Source: Acididesulfobacillus acetoxydans
GTDB taxonomy: Bacteria; Bacillota; Desulfitobacteriia; Desulfitobacteriales; Desulfitobacteriaceae
Length of the DNA stretch: 64,000 nucleotides
Direction of reading: 5' to 3'
NCBI RefSeq assembly: GCF_902729405.1
Contig: NZ_LR746496.1
Coordinates: 3,782,001-3,846,000 of the forward strand
Both the position numbers and the translations under genes were made by a program. Positions 19,208 to 27,502 of the stretch are shown here, in pieces; positions within the stretch are counted from its first letter, which is position 1, and every line of letters begins with the position of its first letter. The notes below the pieces were generated by a model. The model made no database searches. It was not told the DNA's origin and saw only the letters and a list, made by a program, of their open reading frames with translations.

Positions 19208-21559
19208 TTAGAATATCCTCGTCTCCCCCTCCACTGTCAGCCCGCATCGCCTGGAATAGTATCCGGAGCGAAGGAGCCAGAGGTCGTTGACATACTCGTC
19301 CGCGATCTGGCGGGGATGAAACCCCGGCCTGGCGAGGACATTGATTGAGATCATGGCAATTCTTGAAGCCAAAGCTCTCCAAGCTTCCCTGCGTTCCCAT
19401 CGGTCCGCCACCCGGCGCGCTGCGTCCATCTCCCCTTGCAGGCTTGGATCTTGCTCCAATACCAGAAACGTAAATTGGGCCTTCTCTTTACCTCTCAGAA
19501 GCTCCCGGACAGGAACCCCCTCCTGCCAGCATAAAAAGCGCTGCAGATGCTCTCCTCCACTATTCTTGCGCTTGGACAATTCCAGAAAATAATGCTCGGT
19601 GTATGGCAGCACATCTTCTTCCACCACCGTTTCCAAACCGAGCAGAAGTTCACGGGTGACCTGCAAATGCACAGGATCGTAAATCATGCTCGAATAACGT
19701 TTGTCGTTTTCATTCACAATATCCACAACCCGAACCACACCGCGAGGCTTCAAGCCTTCCCGATTACACCTTCCGGCAACCTGAATCAAGCTGTCCAAAG
19801 GGGCGAAGTCGCGGATCACCATGTCCATGTCAATATCCACCCCCGCCTCAATAGACTGAGTTGAAACCACGATACATGGCTTCCCCTCCTTAATCCGCTC
19901 CACGGTAGCCAATCGGTCTTTCGGAGTCACGTCTGCACTGATGAAAAAGAGCGGCGTCTCTTCTTCCGCCTCTCCCCATCCTTCACAAAGTGCCTGCCAT
20001 ACTTTTCGGGCGCTTGCTCTGGTGTTGAGCGTGATTAAAACCCTTTTTCCCTCCCCCAGCCACCCGGGCAGTTCCTCCTGCATTTGATCGCAGAAAACAT
20101 CCAAACTCAATACCTCCTCCAGATGCAACTGAAGTTCATACCGCGAAAAGGCAGAAAAATAGGAAGCGTAGTCCGTAACCAGCGGAGTCTGCCCTGAGAC
20201 AAAGGCCGGCAACGTTGCCGACATCAGCAACAGCTTGGTACTGCCTAAGCTCACCAAACCTTTCAGTACCCGGTCCAGTGGCTGCCATAGCTGGCAGGGA
20301 AGGGACTGAACCTCGTCCATAACAATAAGTGCATCGCAGAGGTGATGAAAGCGCATTTGATAGCGGGCTTTTGGCTCAAGCAAACTCATGAGAAACTGAT
20401 CGTAAGTGGTAATAATCAGTTCACTCCGCCAAGTATCCACAAAAAACCTTTCTTCTCCGGCTTCCAGACCTTCGGCATAACGCCGGTCGGCTAGCGAATG
20501 ACTGGTCAGGAGCCAATGACCATCCCGCTCAATCCCACCTGCAGACAGAAGCTTGGCATACTCTTTGACCGTTTGGTCAATTACCGACAGCAACGGTAAA
20601 ACAACGATGATTTTAGGGGGATTTTCTCCCATCTTTCGAGCTTGCTCCTGCATACTGAGTGCCCACGTCGCGGCCAACAACGTCTTTCCACATCCTGTCG
20701 GGGCGGTCAAACTAAAGATCCTGTCCCCGGAATGGTGCTCCATGGTCCCCACGGCCTCTTCTCTCATTCTCCGGCGCAACCGGTTCGTCAGGGTATCCTG
20801 CGGTTTCCCCAGGCATCGCTCAACCCACTGCGGCTCCCATCGCCGTGCCTCCCTTTTAAGATAATTTTTGGGTTCTGCCACCGCTAAAAGCGCCTTGTCA
20901 GCCTCCAGAAGCAAGGAAAACAGCAATTGAGTCTTTAGGCGAAACAGTACTGCTTCACCCTCTCCCAGCTTTTGCAAGGCCGCGATCAGAGCGTCGTCGA
21001 GATAACGCCTCATTCTCTGGACAAAACGCCCCGGCTCTTGACGTATGCTCCCCCAATCCAACTCGGTCAGAGGGAGGCCCGTCTCTTTCTCCAGTTCCGG
21101 CACATTCAAAGTGAGCAGCAGCTTCTTCAGTACCCGGGCAGTCTCACCGCCGGCAAAATTGTCCAGATCATGATCGGAGCAGGAAACTGCTCCGATCTTT
21201 CTTTCCGGAAACGTCGGTAAAGAGCCGTGGTGTCCCCGCACCACCGCGGCCAAAGCGAGTGCCTCAAGGGCCTCCCATCTTTCCGCTTCACTCAAGCATA
21301 GGGTCAACAGCAGGGAAAGGGGAGTATGAGCTTTTTCCCTGGGATCACCCTCGAAGTGCAAAGGATCCTGAATGTAGGTCTGAAAGGCCGCAGAGGCTTT
21401 GCCAAGGTCGTGGAAACGCGCCAGTTTCGGCAGCCATCCGGCCACACTGTCCCTCACCGGCTTGGAATGCCACTGTTGCAGCGCATCCAGCCCCTGCTCG
21501 ACCTGCTCAATGTGTTCACGGAGTTCCAAGTGAGGATGTGAGTAAAGCGGCATACTCAT
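19208..21559 (-). CDS. cas3: CRISPR helicase-nuclease Cas3 (type I-B)
   Basis: 783 residues with an N-terminal HD nuclease domain (RFHDLGK, about 48-54; RGHHGS further on), followed by a superfamily 2 helicase: Walker A TAPTGCGKT, Walker B MDEVQSLP, motif III SATLP and motif VI QVAGRCNR. Cas3 is recruited by the DNA-bound Cascade and degrades the target strand. The ATG overlaps the cas5 stop as ATGA. Length and motif set are complete. Confidence 0.97.
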   Translation of the reverse strand: MSMPLYSHPHLELREHIEQVEQGLDALQQWHSKPVRDSVAGWLPKLARFHDLGKASAAFQTYIQDPLHFEGDPREKAHTPLSLLLTLCLSEAERWEALEALALAAVVRGHHGSLPTFPERKIGAVSCSDHDLDNFAGGETARVLKKLLLTLNVPELEKETGLPLTELDWGSIRQEPGRFVQRMRRYLDDALIAALQKLGEGEAVLFRLKTQLLFSLLLEADKALLAVAEPKNYLKREARRWEPQWVERCLGKPQDTLTNRLRRRMREEAVGTMEHHSGDRIFSLTAPTGCGKTLLAATWALSMQEQARKMGENPPKIIVVLPLLSVIDQTVKEYAKLLSAGGIERDGHWLLTSHSLADRRYAEGLEAGEERFFVDTWRSELIITTYDQFLMSLLEPKARYQMRFHHLCDALIVMDEVQSLPCQLWQPLDRVLKGLVSLGSTKLLLMSATLPAFVSGQTPLVTDYASYFSAFSRYELQLHLEEVLSLDVFCDQMQEELPGWLGEGKRVLITLNTRASARKVWQALCEGWGEAEEETPLFFISADVTPKDRLATVERIKEGKPCIVVSTQSIEAGVDIDMDMVIRDFAPLDSLIQVAGRCNREGLKPRGVVRVVDIVNENDKRYSSMIYDPVHLQVTRELLLGLETVVEEDVLPYTEHYFLELSKRKNSGGEHLQRFLCWQEGVPVRELLRGKEKAQFTFLVLEQDPSLQGEMDAARRVADRWERREAWRALASRIAMISINVLARPGFHPRQIADEYVNDLWLLRSGYYSRRCGLTVEGETRIF

Positions 21560-22284
21560 AAGAACATGATCACCTTTCCATCCACTTCATATCCTTCCGA
21601 GGTGCGCGTGGGAATGGGACGCCCATCCTTTTCCAGGACATAACCGTCATGGGTAAATACGCGGTCCGCTGTAACGGAACGGGGCATGCGCAGTAGATGC
21701 AGCGCCAGGTTCTTTGCCAGTACCTGAGGGACCTCAATTTCACCCTCTCCTTGCCGGATGACAGACGTTACGTCATAGAGCCCCGGCGGCAGGGGCTTGG
21801 CCGCAGCCGTACCGAGGTAGGTAATATCCGCCATCATCTCGGAAAGCCCCATACAAGGCTGAAAATACCAGGCCCGTTTCCTTACTCGCCGCTCAAACTC
21901 GGCCTGATGTGGCTGCGGTAAGGATACCCATAGTGTGTAGCTCGGGTTAAACAACCATTCTTGGTCAATTAGAGTCGCTTTTTCCGGTTTGGTCGTCTTC
22001 GTCTCAGTTTGCGACCGCCTGATCGTGTGTGGCAGCAGCTCCGGCGGATCCTTGCGCAGTTTGGCCTTGTGCCAAAACCCTTGGGGAACTTCACCCGTTA
22101 AAGCCACTTGGCAGGGTTCAAGCACAACTTGCGGACTGTCTTTAGCGAGGCCGAGCACGGCTCCGATCAAGCCAAGAATAACGGTTCGCGGCGGAATCGG
22201 ATAACTTAAAGCACTCGCTCCCGCTTCCGCGCGCAGGAAGTGCGCAAAGCGCCCATTCAGTTGGAAAGAAATCAATTCACTCAT
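21556..22284 (-). CDS. cas5b: Cascade subunit Cas5 (type I-B)
   Basis: 242 residues beginning MSELISFQLNGRFAHFLRAE, then YPIPPRTVILGLIGAVLGL, a classic Cas5 N-terminal RAMP pattern. Cas5 binds the crRNA 5' handle in the Cascade surveillance complex. It lies six bases after cas7 and overlaps cas3 by four bases. Confidence 0.95.
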   Translation of the reverse strand: MSELISFQLNGRFAHFLRAEAGASALSYPIPPRTVILGLIGAVLGLAKDSPQVVLEPCQVALTGEVPQGFWHKAKLRKDPPELLPHTIRRSQTETKTTKPEKATLIDQEWLFNPSYTLWVSLPQPHQAEFERRVRKRAWYFQPCMGLSEMMADITYLGTAAAKPLPPGLYDVTSVIRQGEGEIEVPQVLAKNLALHLLRMPRSVTADRVFTHDGYVLEKDGRPIPTRTSEGYEVDGKVIMFL

Positions 22285-22290
22285 CTGGCA

Positions 22291-23277
22291 TCATTTCCCC
22301 TGGGGAAGATCTTCGACAGCGAACTCTTCCCAATACTCCGGCAATGGCTCGGTCAGTGCCATATCTTTCGATAAGGCATAGCGCACATTGGAAATCCGGC
22401 TTCTCTCCCCTTCAATCCGGGTCAGGAGCTTTCCCAGATCGACCCGGTAGTCATCAGGAGAAGCCCACTCTTTCTCCCCTTTTCCCGTGGCAGCCTCGAG
22501 TCTTACATAGTCGTGCAGCCGTCCGAATTGAAATTCCTCCCCCGGTTGATATTCAATGCTGAGAAGCAGACGAGGGATCTGACCCACCTTCGTCCGGGTG
22601 TTGCCCGCACTTCTCACTCCGTGCCAAAGCGAGTGGAGAAAGAGCTCATAATCTTCATCACTTAACCGGGATACCTGTGCCGAATGCTCATTCGCCACCC
22701 CGGAAAAACCGATCAAAGCGTAGCGTAAACCGTAATACGACGTAAACGTGCCCTGACTCTTGGTGTCATCGCTTGCGAAGACAGAAGTTCCGTGAATATC
22801 GACACTCTCCGCCTGATGCAATACTTCGCCCATATTGAGCTGTACGGCACCGGTCAGCGTCTTCGGCTCTGGTTTCGGTTCCCAAGTTTGGTCTTTGCCT
22901 TTTTCGTCTTTCAACTTCTCGGCCTTAAAAGCTAGGGAACTCCCAAACAAGCGGGCATCTATGAAGGCATTAAGGAGAACGTCGACCAATGCCTTTCCAT
23001 CCACTTTTTCTTTGCCGTTGTTGGCGAGGTAATGCACCACCCTTCCGGTCAGGTTTGTGGTGCGGCCCTCGATGCTGTCCACCAGAATCTCGTACTTCCG
23101 GCTCTTCAAGAAATCCCGGCAGAAACGTTTTAAGCGGACATCCGTGACATAATAAGTTCCATCCGGTAATACACGGGGCCGGTTTTCGTCAGGGTCTCCG
23201 TTCGGGTTACCCATCTTAATATCATACAGAAAGAGAAATTCACGCCGTCCACTCAGTGCTTTAATCGACTCGCTCAT
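22291..23277 (-). CDS. cas7: Cascade backbone subunit Cas7 (Csh2-like)
   Basis: 328 residues with FLYDIKMGNPNGDPDENRPR near residues 15-34, the Csh2/Cas7 type I-B signature, followed by VTDVRLKRFCRDFL. Several copies form the helical crRNA-binding backbone of Cascade. The ATG overlaps the cas8b stop as ATGA. No anomalies. Confidence 0.96.
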   Translation of the reverse strand: MSESIKALSGRREFLFLYDIKMGNPNGDPDENRPRVLPDGTYYVTDVRLKRFCRDFLKSRKYEILVDSIEGRTTNLTGRVVHYLANNGKEKVDGKALVDVLLNAFIDARLFGSSLAFKAEKLKDEKGKDQTWEPKPEPKTLTGAVQLNMGEVLHQAESVDIHGTSVFASDDTKSQGTFTSYYGLRYALIGFSGVANEHSAQVSRLSDEDYELFLHSLWHGVRSAGNTRTKVGQIPRLLLSIEYQPGEEFQFGRLHDYVRLEAATGKGEKEWASPDDYRVDLGKLLTRIEGERSRISNVRYALSKDMALTEPLPEYWEEFAVEDLPQGK

Positions 23278-25337
23278 TTTTGTGCCTCCTGTTCTTTTGC
23301 TTTAGACGGTAAAATGTTTTCCGTCATTGATTGTCCTAAAAGTAAGAAATAGTTGGTCTTTACTTCGTCCAGTTGAACGTGATCCCCCAGGCTGATCCCG
23401 AGTTGCCCCAGCTCCTGTATAAGCATGCGAATCTCCGCACTCTTCTCTGCCTCATAAGCTAAAAGTTTTTCCCGTGTCTTGACATACAGTTCGGGAAGAT
23501 CTTTTCCTTTGAGAGTCAGCCTCTTGAGCCATGTCAAAGCATTCGCGCCGACGTTGACTCCTTTCGCCCCCTGAACTTGAAGCAGCTTGCCATAAAGCAC
23601 TCCCAAAAGGAAGGCAAAAGCTTTTTCGGGCGTATCTATCCCGCTTTCCTCGCCGAAATAAGGTTTAAGGCTCTCCATCGCCGGTTGAAATCGCTCTCTC
23701 GTCATTGGAAGCACACCCACTCCTTCACTTGAAAAATACCTGAGATACCAATGAACGTGTTTAACCCAAGCAGCGGCAGAAATCTCTTTTCCGTTTTTAC
23801 TCACAAACTCGTACAGGAGACTGCGATAACCGTCCTTATTCTCCACCGCTTCTGCCAAATAGCAGCGCGCCGTGATTAACACCTCATCCCAAAACCTTTT
23901 TTCCCCTATTGGGGTACCGTGATAAATAGCGGCAGCCAGAAGGCGTTTCAGTTGAGCTAGCCGTTTGCTGCTATTCAAGTCTTTGGTCTTGTTCCCACCG
24001 GGCCGTAAAAACAAGGAATTGAGGGCGGATAAAGCTAACTGCGGTTTAAAATTGAGAGACCCGTTTGCCAGGAACTTGCCGGGGAAAAGTGGACTGGTCC
24101 ATGCTCGCGTCTGCGCGTTGAAAGCGGACAAATAGCGTAACCGACTTGGTAAAATTTGCGTGATTATACCGGACACATTCTCAATGTTCTGCCCCACATC
24201 CGCCCACAGAATGGTCAAATTGAGAATCCCCTGTTCGTCTTTCAGACGGTCGAGTAGGCCTTCCTCCTCCGCCTCCACATCTCCTTTGAACTTCTCGACG
24301 TATTGTTGGACATCATGAATACAACTCAGCCGCATGTCTAAAGGAATTCCCGGGAAAAACTCCGGAATGACCAAGGCGCTGTCGCCGGCCACTCTTGCGC
24401 CGAAGGGCTGCCTTTTCTTGTCGGCCCCCCCCTTCTTCAGGACATGGAATTTAAACACATAAAGCAGGTCGGCACAGGCGGCACATAGAGCATATCCCTT
24501 CCATGCCGCCAGAGGGTCTATTCCTGGGAAAACCCCCGCTCGGTCGGTATTGAGCAGGTTTACCCCTGCCCCTTTAAGCCCGTTGGGGAAAACTGTAACA
24601 TTTTCTTGCCCACAGAGTGGGCAGCGTGCACCTTCTTGGGCCGGTGAGCTTCCGGTCACATAGCGATCTCCCGCCAGCTTTTCTAGCAGAAGGTAGTCCG
24701 TGTAAATCTCTTTTTCTCCGGGGAGTTTTCCCGCCGCGTCCCTTACAGTTAAAAAAACCGTATTTTTCTCCGGCCCGATACGGTCCACGGCGCAAGCGAG
24801 AAGAGAAGAATAGCCCTCCTCTTTCCAGTTGACCAGTGTTCCGTCTGTCAATCTGATCTGCGGCCTTGCCAGAAGATTAAGGATTTCGGCGAAATACGCG
24901 GACCAGGGCTTTTGCGCCTGCGCCACCTCCCGAAAGTACTTCAGAGTGTTATTTAAAACATTTTCCGACGGGCCCCCACCTTTTTCTTTTGCATAGGTCC
25001 TTTTAATAACCGGACCAACCGCCGGACTCATATTTCCTGATGGTTTCATAAAGGGCAATTTGTGACTTGGACATCCCCCTCCGGGCCGCGTTCCTTCCGC
25101 CACTACCTCTTGGACAGATAACCTTACTGTGTCCCCCGATTCCGCCTCCAATATATAAACCTTGTCCACCCTGCCACTGTCTTCAACCAGGTAGGAAAAC
25201 AACTTTCCCGGGGAAGTTGTTCTTATGCTCCTGTACCAAGCCTCGACATCGCTTGCCGAAGCTCCTTCACTTAGGGTTCCGCCACCCAGTTGTTCAATCA
25301 GGTAGTCCAATGCCAAGGCACGCATTGAGGCAATCAT
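23274..25337 (-). CDS. cas8b: Cascade large subunit Cas8b (Csh1-like)
   Basis: 687 residues. The position in a cas6-cas8-cas7-cas5-cas3 operon and a central zinc-ribbon (CPLCG near residue 244 and CAAC about 50 residues later) fit the Csh1/Cas8b family. This subunit recognises the PAM and positions Cas3. The gene begins 116 bases after the cas6 stop. Family assignment rests on context and overall pattern, since Cas8 proteins diverge strongly. Confidence 0.88.
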   Translation of the reverse strand: MIASMRALALDYLIEQLGGGTLSEGASASDVEAWYRSIRTTSPGKLFSYLVEDSGRVDKVYILEAESGDTVRLSVQEVVAEGTRPGGGCPSHKLPFMKPSGNMSPAVGPVIKRTYAKEKGGGPSENVLNNTLKYFREVAQAQKPWSAYFAEILNLLARPQIRLTDGTLVNWKEEGYSSLLACAVDRIGPEKNTVFLTVRDAAGKLPGEKEIYTDYLLLEKLAGDRYVTGSSPAQEGARCPLCGQENVTVFPNGLKGAGVNLLNTDRAGVFPGIDPLAAWKGYALCAACADLLYVFKFHVLKKGGADKKRQPFGARVAGDSALVIPEFFPGIPLDMRLSCIHDVQQYVEKFKGDVEAEEEGLLDRLKDEQGILNLTILWADVGQNIENVSGIITQILPSRLRYLSAFNAQTRAWTSPLFPGKFLANGSLNFKPQLALSALNSLFLRPGGNKTKDLNSSKRLAQLKRLLAAAIYHGTPIGEKRFWDEVLITARCYLAEAVENKDGYRSLLYEFVSKNGKEISAAAWVKHVHWYLRYFSSEGVGVLPMTRERFQPAMESLKPYFGEESGIDTPEKAFAFLLGVLYGKLLQVQGAKGVNVGANALTWLKRLTLKGKDLPELYVKTREKLLAYEAEKSAEIRMLIQELGQLGISLGDHVQLDEVKTNYFLLLGQSMTENILPSKAKEQEAQK

Positions 25338-25453
25338 AGTTTAACCACCTCCTCTTGATGGGACTTTGCGTTTAACAGGACTTCGATCCCCGTTATCCCC
25401 TCCCCATTACCTCCAAACAAGTGAGGAACCTGCTGCGGAAATTCCGGTGGACG

Positions 25454-26509
25454 TTACCCCCTTCCCATCAGTTCCAAACACCCGAAACCCTGGGCATTTT
25501 TACTCCCCAAGCCCGCGTCTACGGCCAGTTGCAGTAAACTCCGGACCCCATACAACTCCAAAGAACCCGAATATCCCTTGATAATCCCTCCCTTATATTC
25601 GATGATGTGCAGGCGCGGTTGGCCAAGTGCCCGAAGGCGCAGCCCTACCGCATTCGAGGTGTTTCCTTTCTTTCCTCCCTTCCCTGCCAACCCTTCTTCA
25701 CTCACATCCTTCCTTTCCCTCCCCTGCACGTTTCCTCTTTCCAATGTGTTTCCTCCTTTCGGCAGGTTCACCCTTCCGCCCCTTCCTTCCTCCCTGTCCA
25801 CTCCGTCCCCCCTTTTCTCTTTTTCACCGGCATCCTCCGCCTGCCTCCCGTACCCTTCTTTTTCACCCTGGCCTTTCTCTCCCATTCTGCCGTGCCGGAC
25901 ATCCCTCACCTCCTTATGCCAGACTGAAGGGTTCAGTTCCTCAAGGCCTGCTGCCTTTCTCTCCAAATTATCCGACACAAGCCGCTGAAATTCAGCCTCA
26001 CCCGGTTGGAAATAAACAGTGTATTTGCTCCCATCCCCTCTAAGCAGCGTGCTGTAAGCGACAATGGGCGACAATGTTCGTACGCGGATCCTTATCGCGG
26101 TTTCCGAATCCTGGGGCTCGTCATTTCCCTGCCAACCCTGCATCACGTTTGGTTTCTCCACCCGGACCTCCTCGACCTCGGCCACCACAGGTCCGACGTT
26201 GATCCGGCCGGCCCTCAGGATTCCGGTTGCCAGTGCTCCCAGAATCTCGTCCACGGGCGACGAGATCACCCATTGGCATCCTTGCGCAAATCGTATCTTG
26301 GAGTGGTCAGGCGTCAGTTCGTAGCGTCCCAGAAGTCGGGAAAAAGTGAAATGGCGAAACACCCGGCCCTCCCCTTCGAAACCAAAGTCGTGGACTCTCA
26401 TCCCAACCTCACCGTTCATCAGGCTGTACGCGAGACTTTGCAGCCAATAATTGTAGTGAATCGGAAGCCAGCCATCCTCTAAAAACCGCAGAAACATCCT
26501 TACCCGCAT
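25454..26509 (-). CDS. cas6: crRNA-processing endoribonuclease Cas6 with a large low-complexity insertion
   Basis: The start is taken at ATG 26509 (MRVRMFLRFLEDGWLPIHYN), preceded by a strong GGAAGGGGGAG ribosome site; a longer frame upstream has no support. The N-terminal RAMP fold has IHYNYWLQSLAYSLM, where His/Tyr residues fit the Cas6 active site. The C-terminus carries the glycine-rich loop GLGSKNAQGFGCLEL. Between residues about 198 and 294 (DNA 25628-25918) lies a Gly/Glu/Lys/Arg-rich stretch absent from typical Cas6 (about 230-250 aa), making this one 351 aa. The insertion falls just before the strand RLHIIEYKGGIIKGYSG. It is the only cas6 visible, so it probably serves both interference systems. 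Confidence 0.93.
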   Translation of the reverse strand: MRVRMFLRFLEDGWLPIHYNYWLQSLAYSLMNGEVGMRVHDFGFEGEGRVFRHFTFSRLLGRYELTPDHSKIRFAQGCQWVISSPVDEILGALATGILRAGRINVGPVVAEVEEVRVEKPNVMQGWQGNDEPQDSETAIRIRVRTLSPIVAYSTLLRGDGSKYTVYFQPGEAEFQRLVSDNLERKAAGLEELNPSVWHKEVRDVRHGRMGEKGQGEKEGYGRQAEDAGEKEKRGDGVDREEGRGGRVNLPKGGNTLERGNVQGRERKDVSEEGLAGKGGKKGNTSNAVGLRLRALGQPRLHIIEYKGGIIKGYSGSLELYGVRSLLQLAVDAGLGSKNAQGFGCLELMGRG

Positions 26510-26590
26510 CCCTTTCTCCCCCTTCCTTTTTTCTCTATCATCCTCTTTTCCGGGCACACCGAGTGCTTCTTGGCGTGGCAAGGCGTGATA

Positions 26591-26608
26591 AATTTACGTG
26601 TAAATTTG
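26591..26608. promoter_or_regulatory. Palindromic site upstream of cas6
   Basis: AAATTTAC and GTAAATTT flank a two-base centre: two perfect 8-bp arms, 82 bases before the cas6 start codon. Position and symmetry fit an operator for a dimeric regulator of the cas operon; no regulator gene is seen nearby. Confidence 0.4.
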
Positions 26609-26958
26609 TAGATATTCGCTTTTCCGCAAGCATGCACTTCTTGGGCCCCGTACTGCGGAGACCACCGTACCCAATAGGCTAAAAGTTCCTCTACTCGCTG
26701 CGCCTTGCCCCCGCGCGAACCGCAATAGGTCCTAGGACCGAACCGCAACACGGCTCGAAACCGACACACGACCCACTATCGACCCGATCTTCATGTATTT
26801 CTCGGTGAAAGAACATTTTTCCTCTAAATGTTCTAAGTGTTCGCCAAAAAAGAGGTACTTTCCTTCAAGATATTGAAATATTCGTGTCCAGTGGGTCTCT
26901 GACCGCGAGCTTGGTCGGGCTTTCCAGGTACCTGCCTCCCGTTGGGTCCTTCTTACAC

Positions 26959-27011
26959 GACAGAGATATCCTCTCTGTGGTATATTCATCCTCTGTGAGG
27001 ACATCTCTGTC
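26959..27011. repeat. 15-bp imperfect stem-loop
   Basis: GACAGAGATATCCTC (26959-26973) pairs with GAGGACATCTCTGTC (26997-27011) with one G:T-type mismatch and a 23-nt loop. It is flanked on both sides by the direct repeat CCTTCTTACACGACAG. No U-tract follows on either strand, so it is not an obvious terminator. Confidence 0.6.
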
Positions 27012-27218
27012 GGCCTTCTTACACGACAGGTGTCTTCCCCATCTCCTTACATTCTAACAAAGCCTGAGGACAAAAATCTGCAACAGGGGCACTCCGTGTA
27101 AAAATTCTATCGGATTTTTGGCCCAGTCTCTTGAGTCCTAGTCTTTTTTTTGTTTCGACCTTGTTTATCCCGGCCTTTCTTGCCCCAGCCACACATAAAA
27201 ACGCCCCCTGCTACGGAC

Positions 27219-27257
27219 AAAAAAATAACCCCGGACCCTACAAAGGCCCAGGGGGTT
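27219..27257 (-). terminator. Rho-independent terminator downstream of metK / candidate RNA
   Basis: On the minus strand AACCCC (27257-27252 side) pairs with GGGGTT (27232-27227 side), with further G-C pairs inside, followed by ATTTTTTT. It ends the leftward transcript of the metK cluster or of the structured RNA just upstream of it. Confidence 0.75.
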
Positions 27258-27502
27258 CTTCCTTAGGTGATCCCATCAGACAATCCCCGTGTCTTTTCCC
27301 CAGACAAGACCTTGACCACTCAAGACTAAGGTCATCCCTGCCAGAACCGTGGGCTATCCATCTAACCACGCCCATCGGAATCTCTTTCGTTTAGGATCAG
27401 GCGCTCGTTCATCTAAGACCTACATTTTTGCATTGGGCCTGGGCGTCTCTCGTTCTTGCGCCTGACTACAAATCCCTGTACCCACAATCTCTGCAAATAT
27501 CC
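27226..27502 (-). ncRNA. Candidate structured RNA between metK and its terminator
   Basis: This 277-base stretch has no gene but folds locally on the minus strand: TCAGGCGC (27465-27458) with GCGCCTGA (27404-27397), a stem around CCGATGGGC...GCCCACGG near 27350, GACCTT...AAGGTC near 27320, and GCCCAGG near 27437 complementary to CCTGGGC near the terminator. It could be a 6S-like or other small RNA, or simply a structured 3' untranslated region of metK. I could not match it to a known family by motif. Confidence 0.35.

Larger units (their letters stand above)
26510..27214. other. Non-coding interval upstream of cas6 with several inverted repeats
   Basis: No credible gene. It should carry the promoter of the I-B cas operon (minus strand). 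Structures seen: the dyad at 26591-26608, a 15-bp imperfect stem at 26959-27011, and a 16-nt direct repeat (CCTTCTTACACGACAG) at 26948-26963 and 27014-27029, 66 nt apart. Confidence 0.6.

Noticed and set aside
25578-26043. Plus-strand proline/serine-rich frames
   Set aside because: Antisense of the cas6 low-complexity insertion.
26948-27029. Second small CRISPR array near cas6
   Set aside because: Only two copies of a 16-nt repeat unlike the main repeat are present, so it does not qualify as an array.
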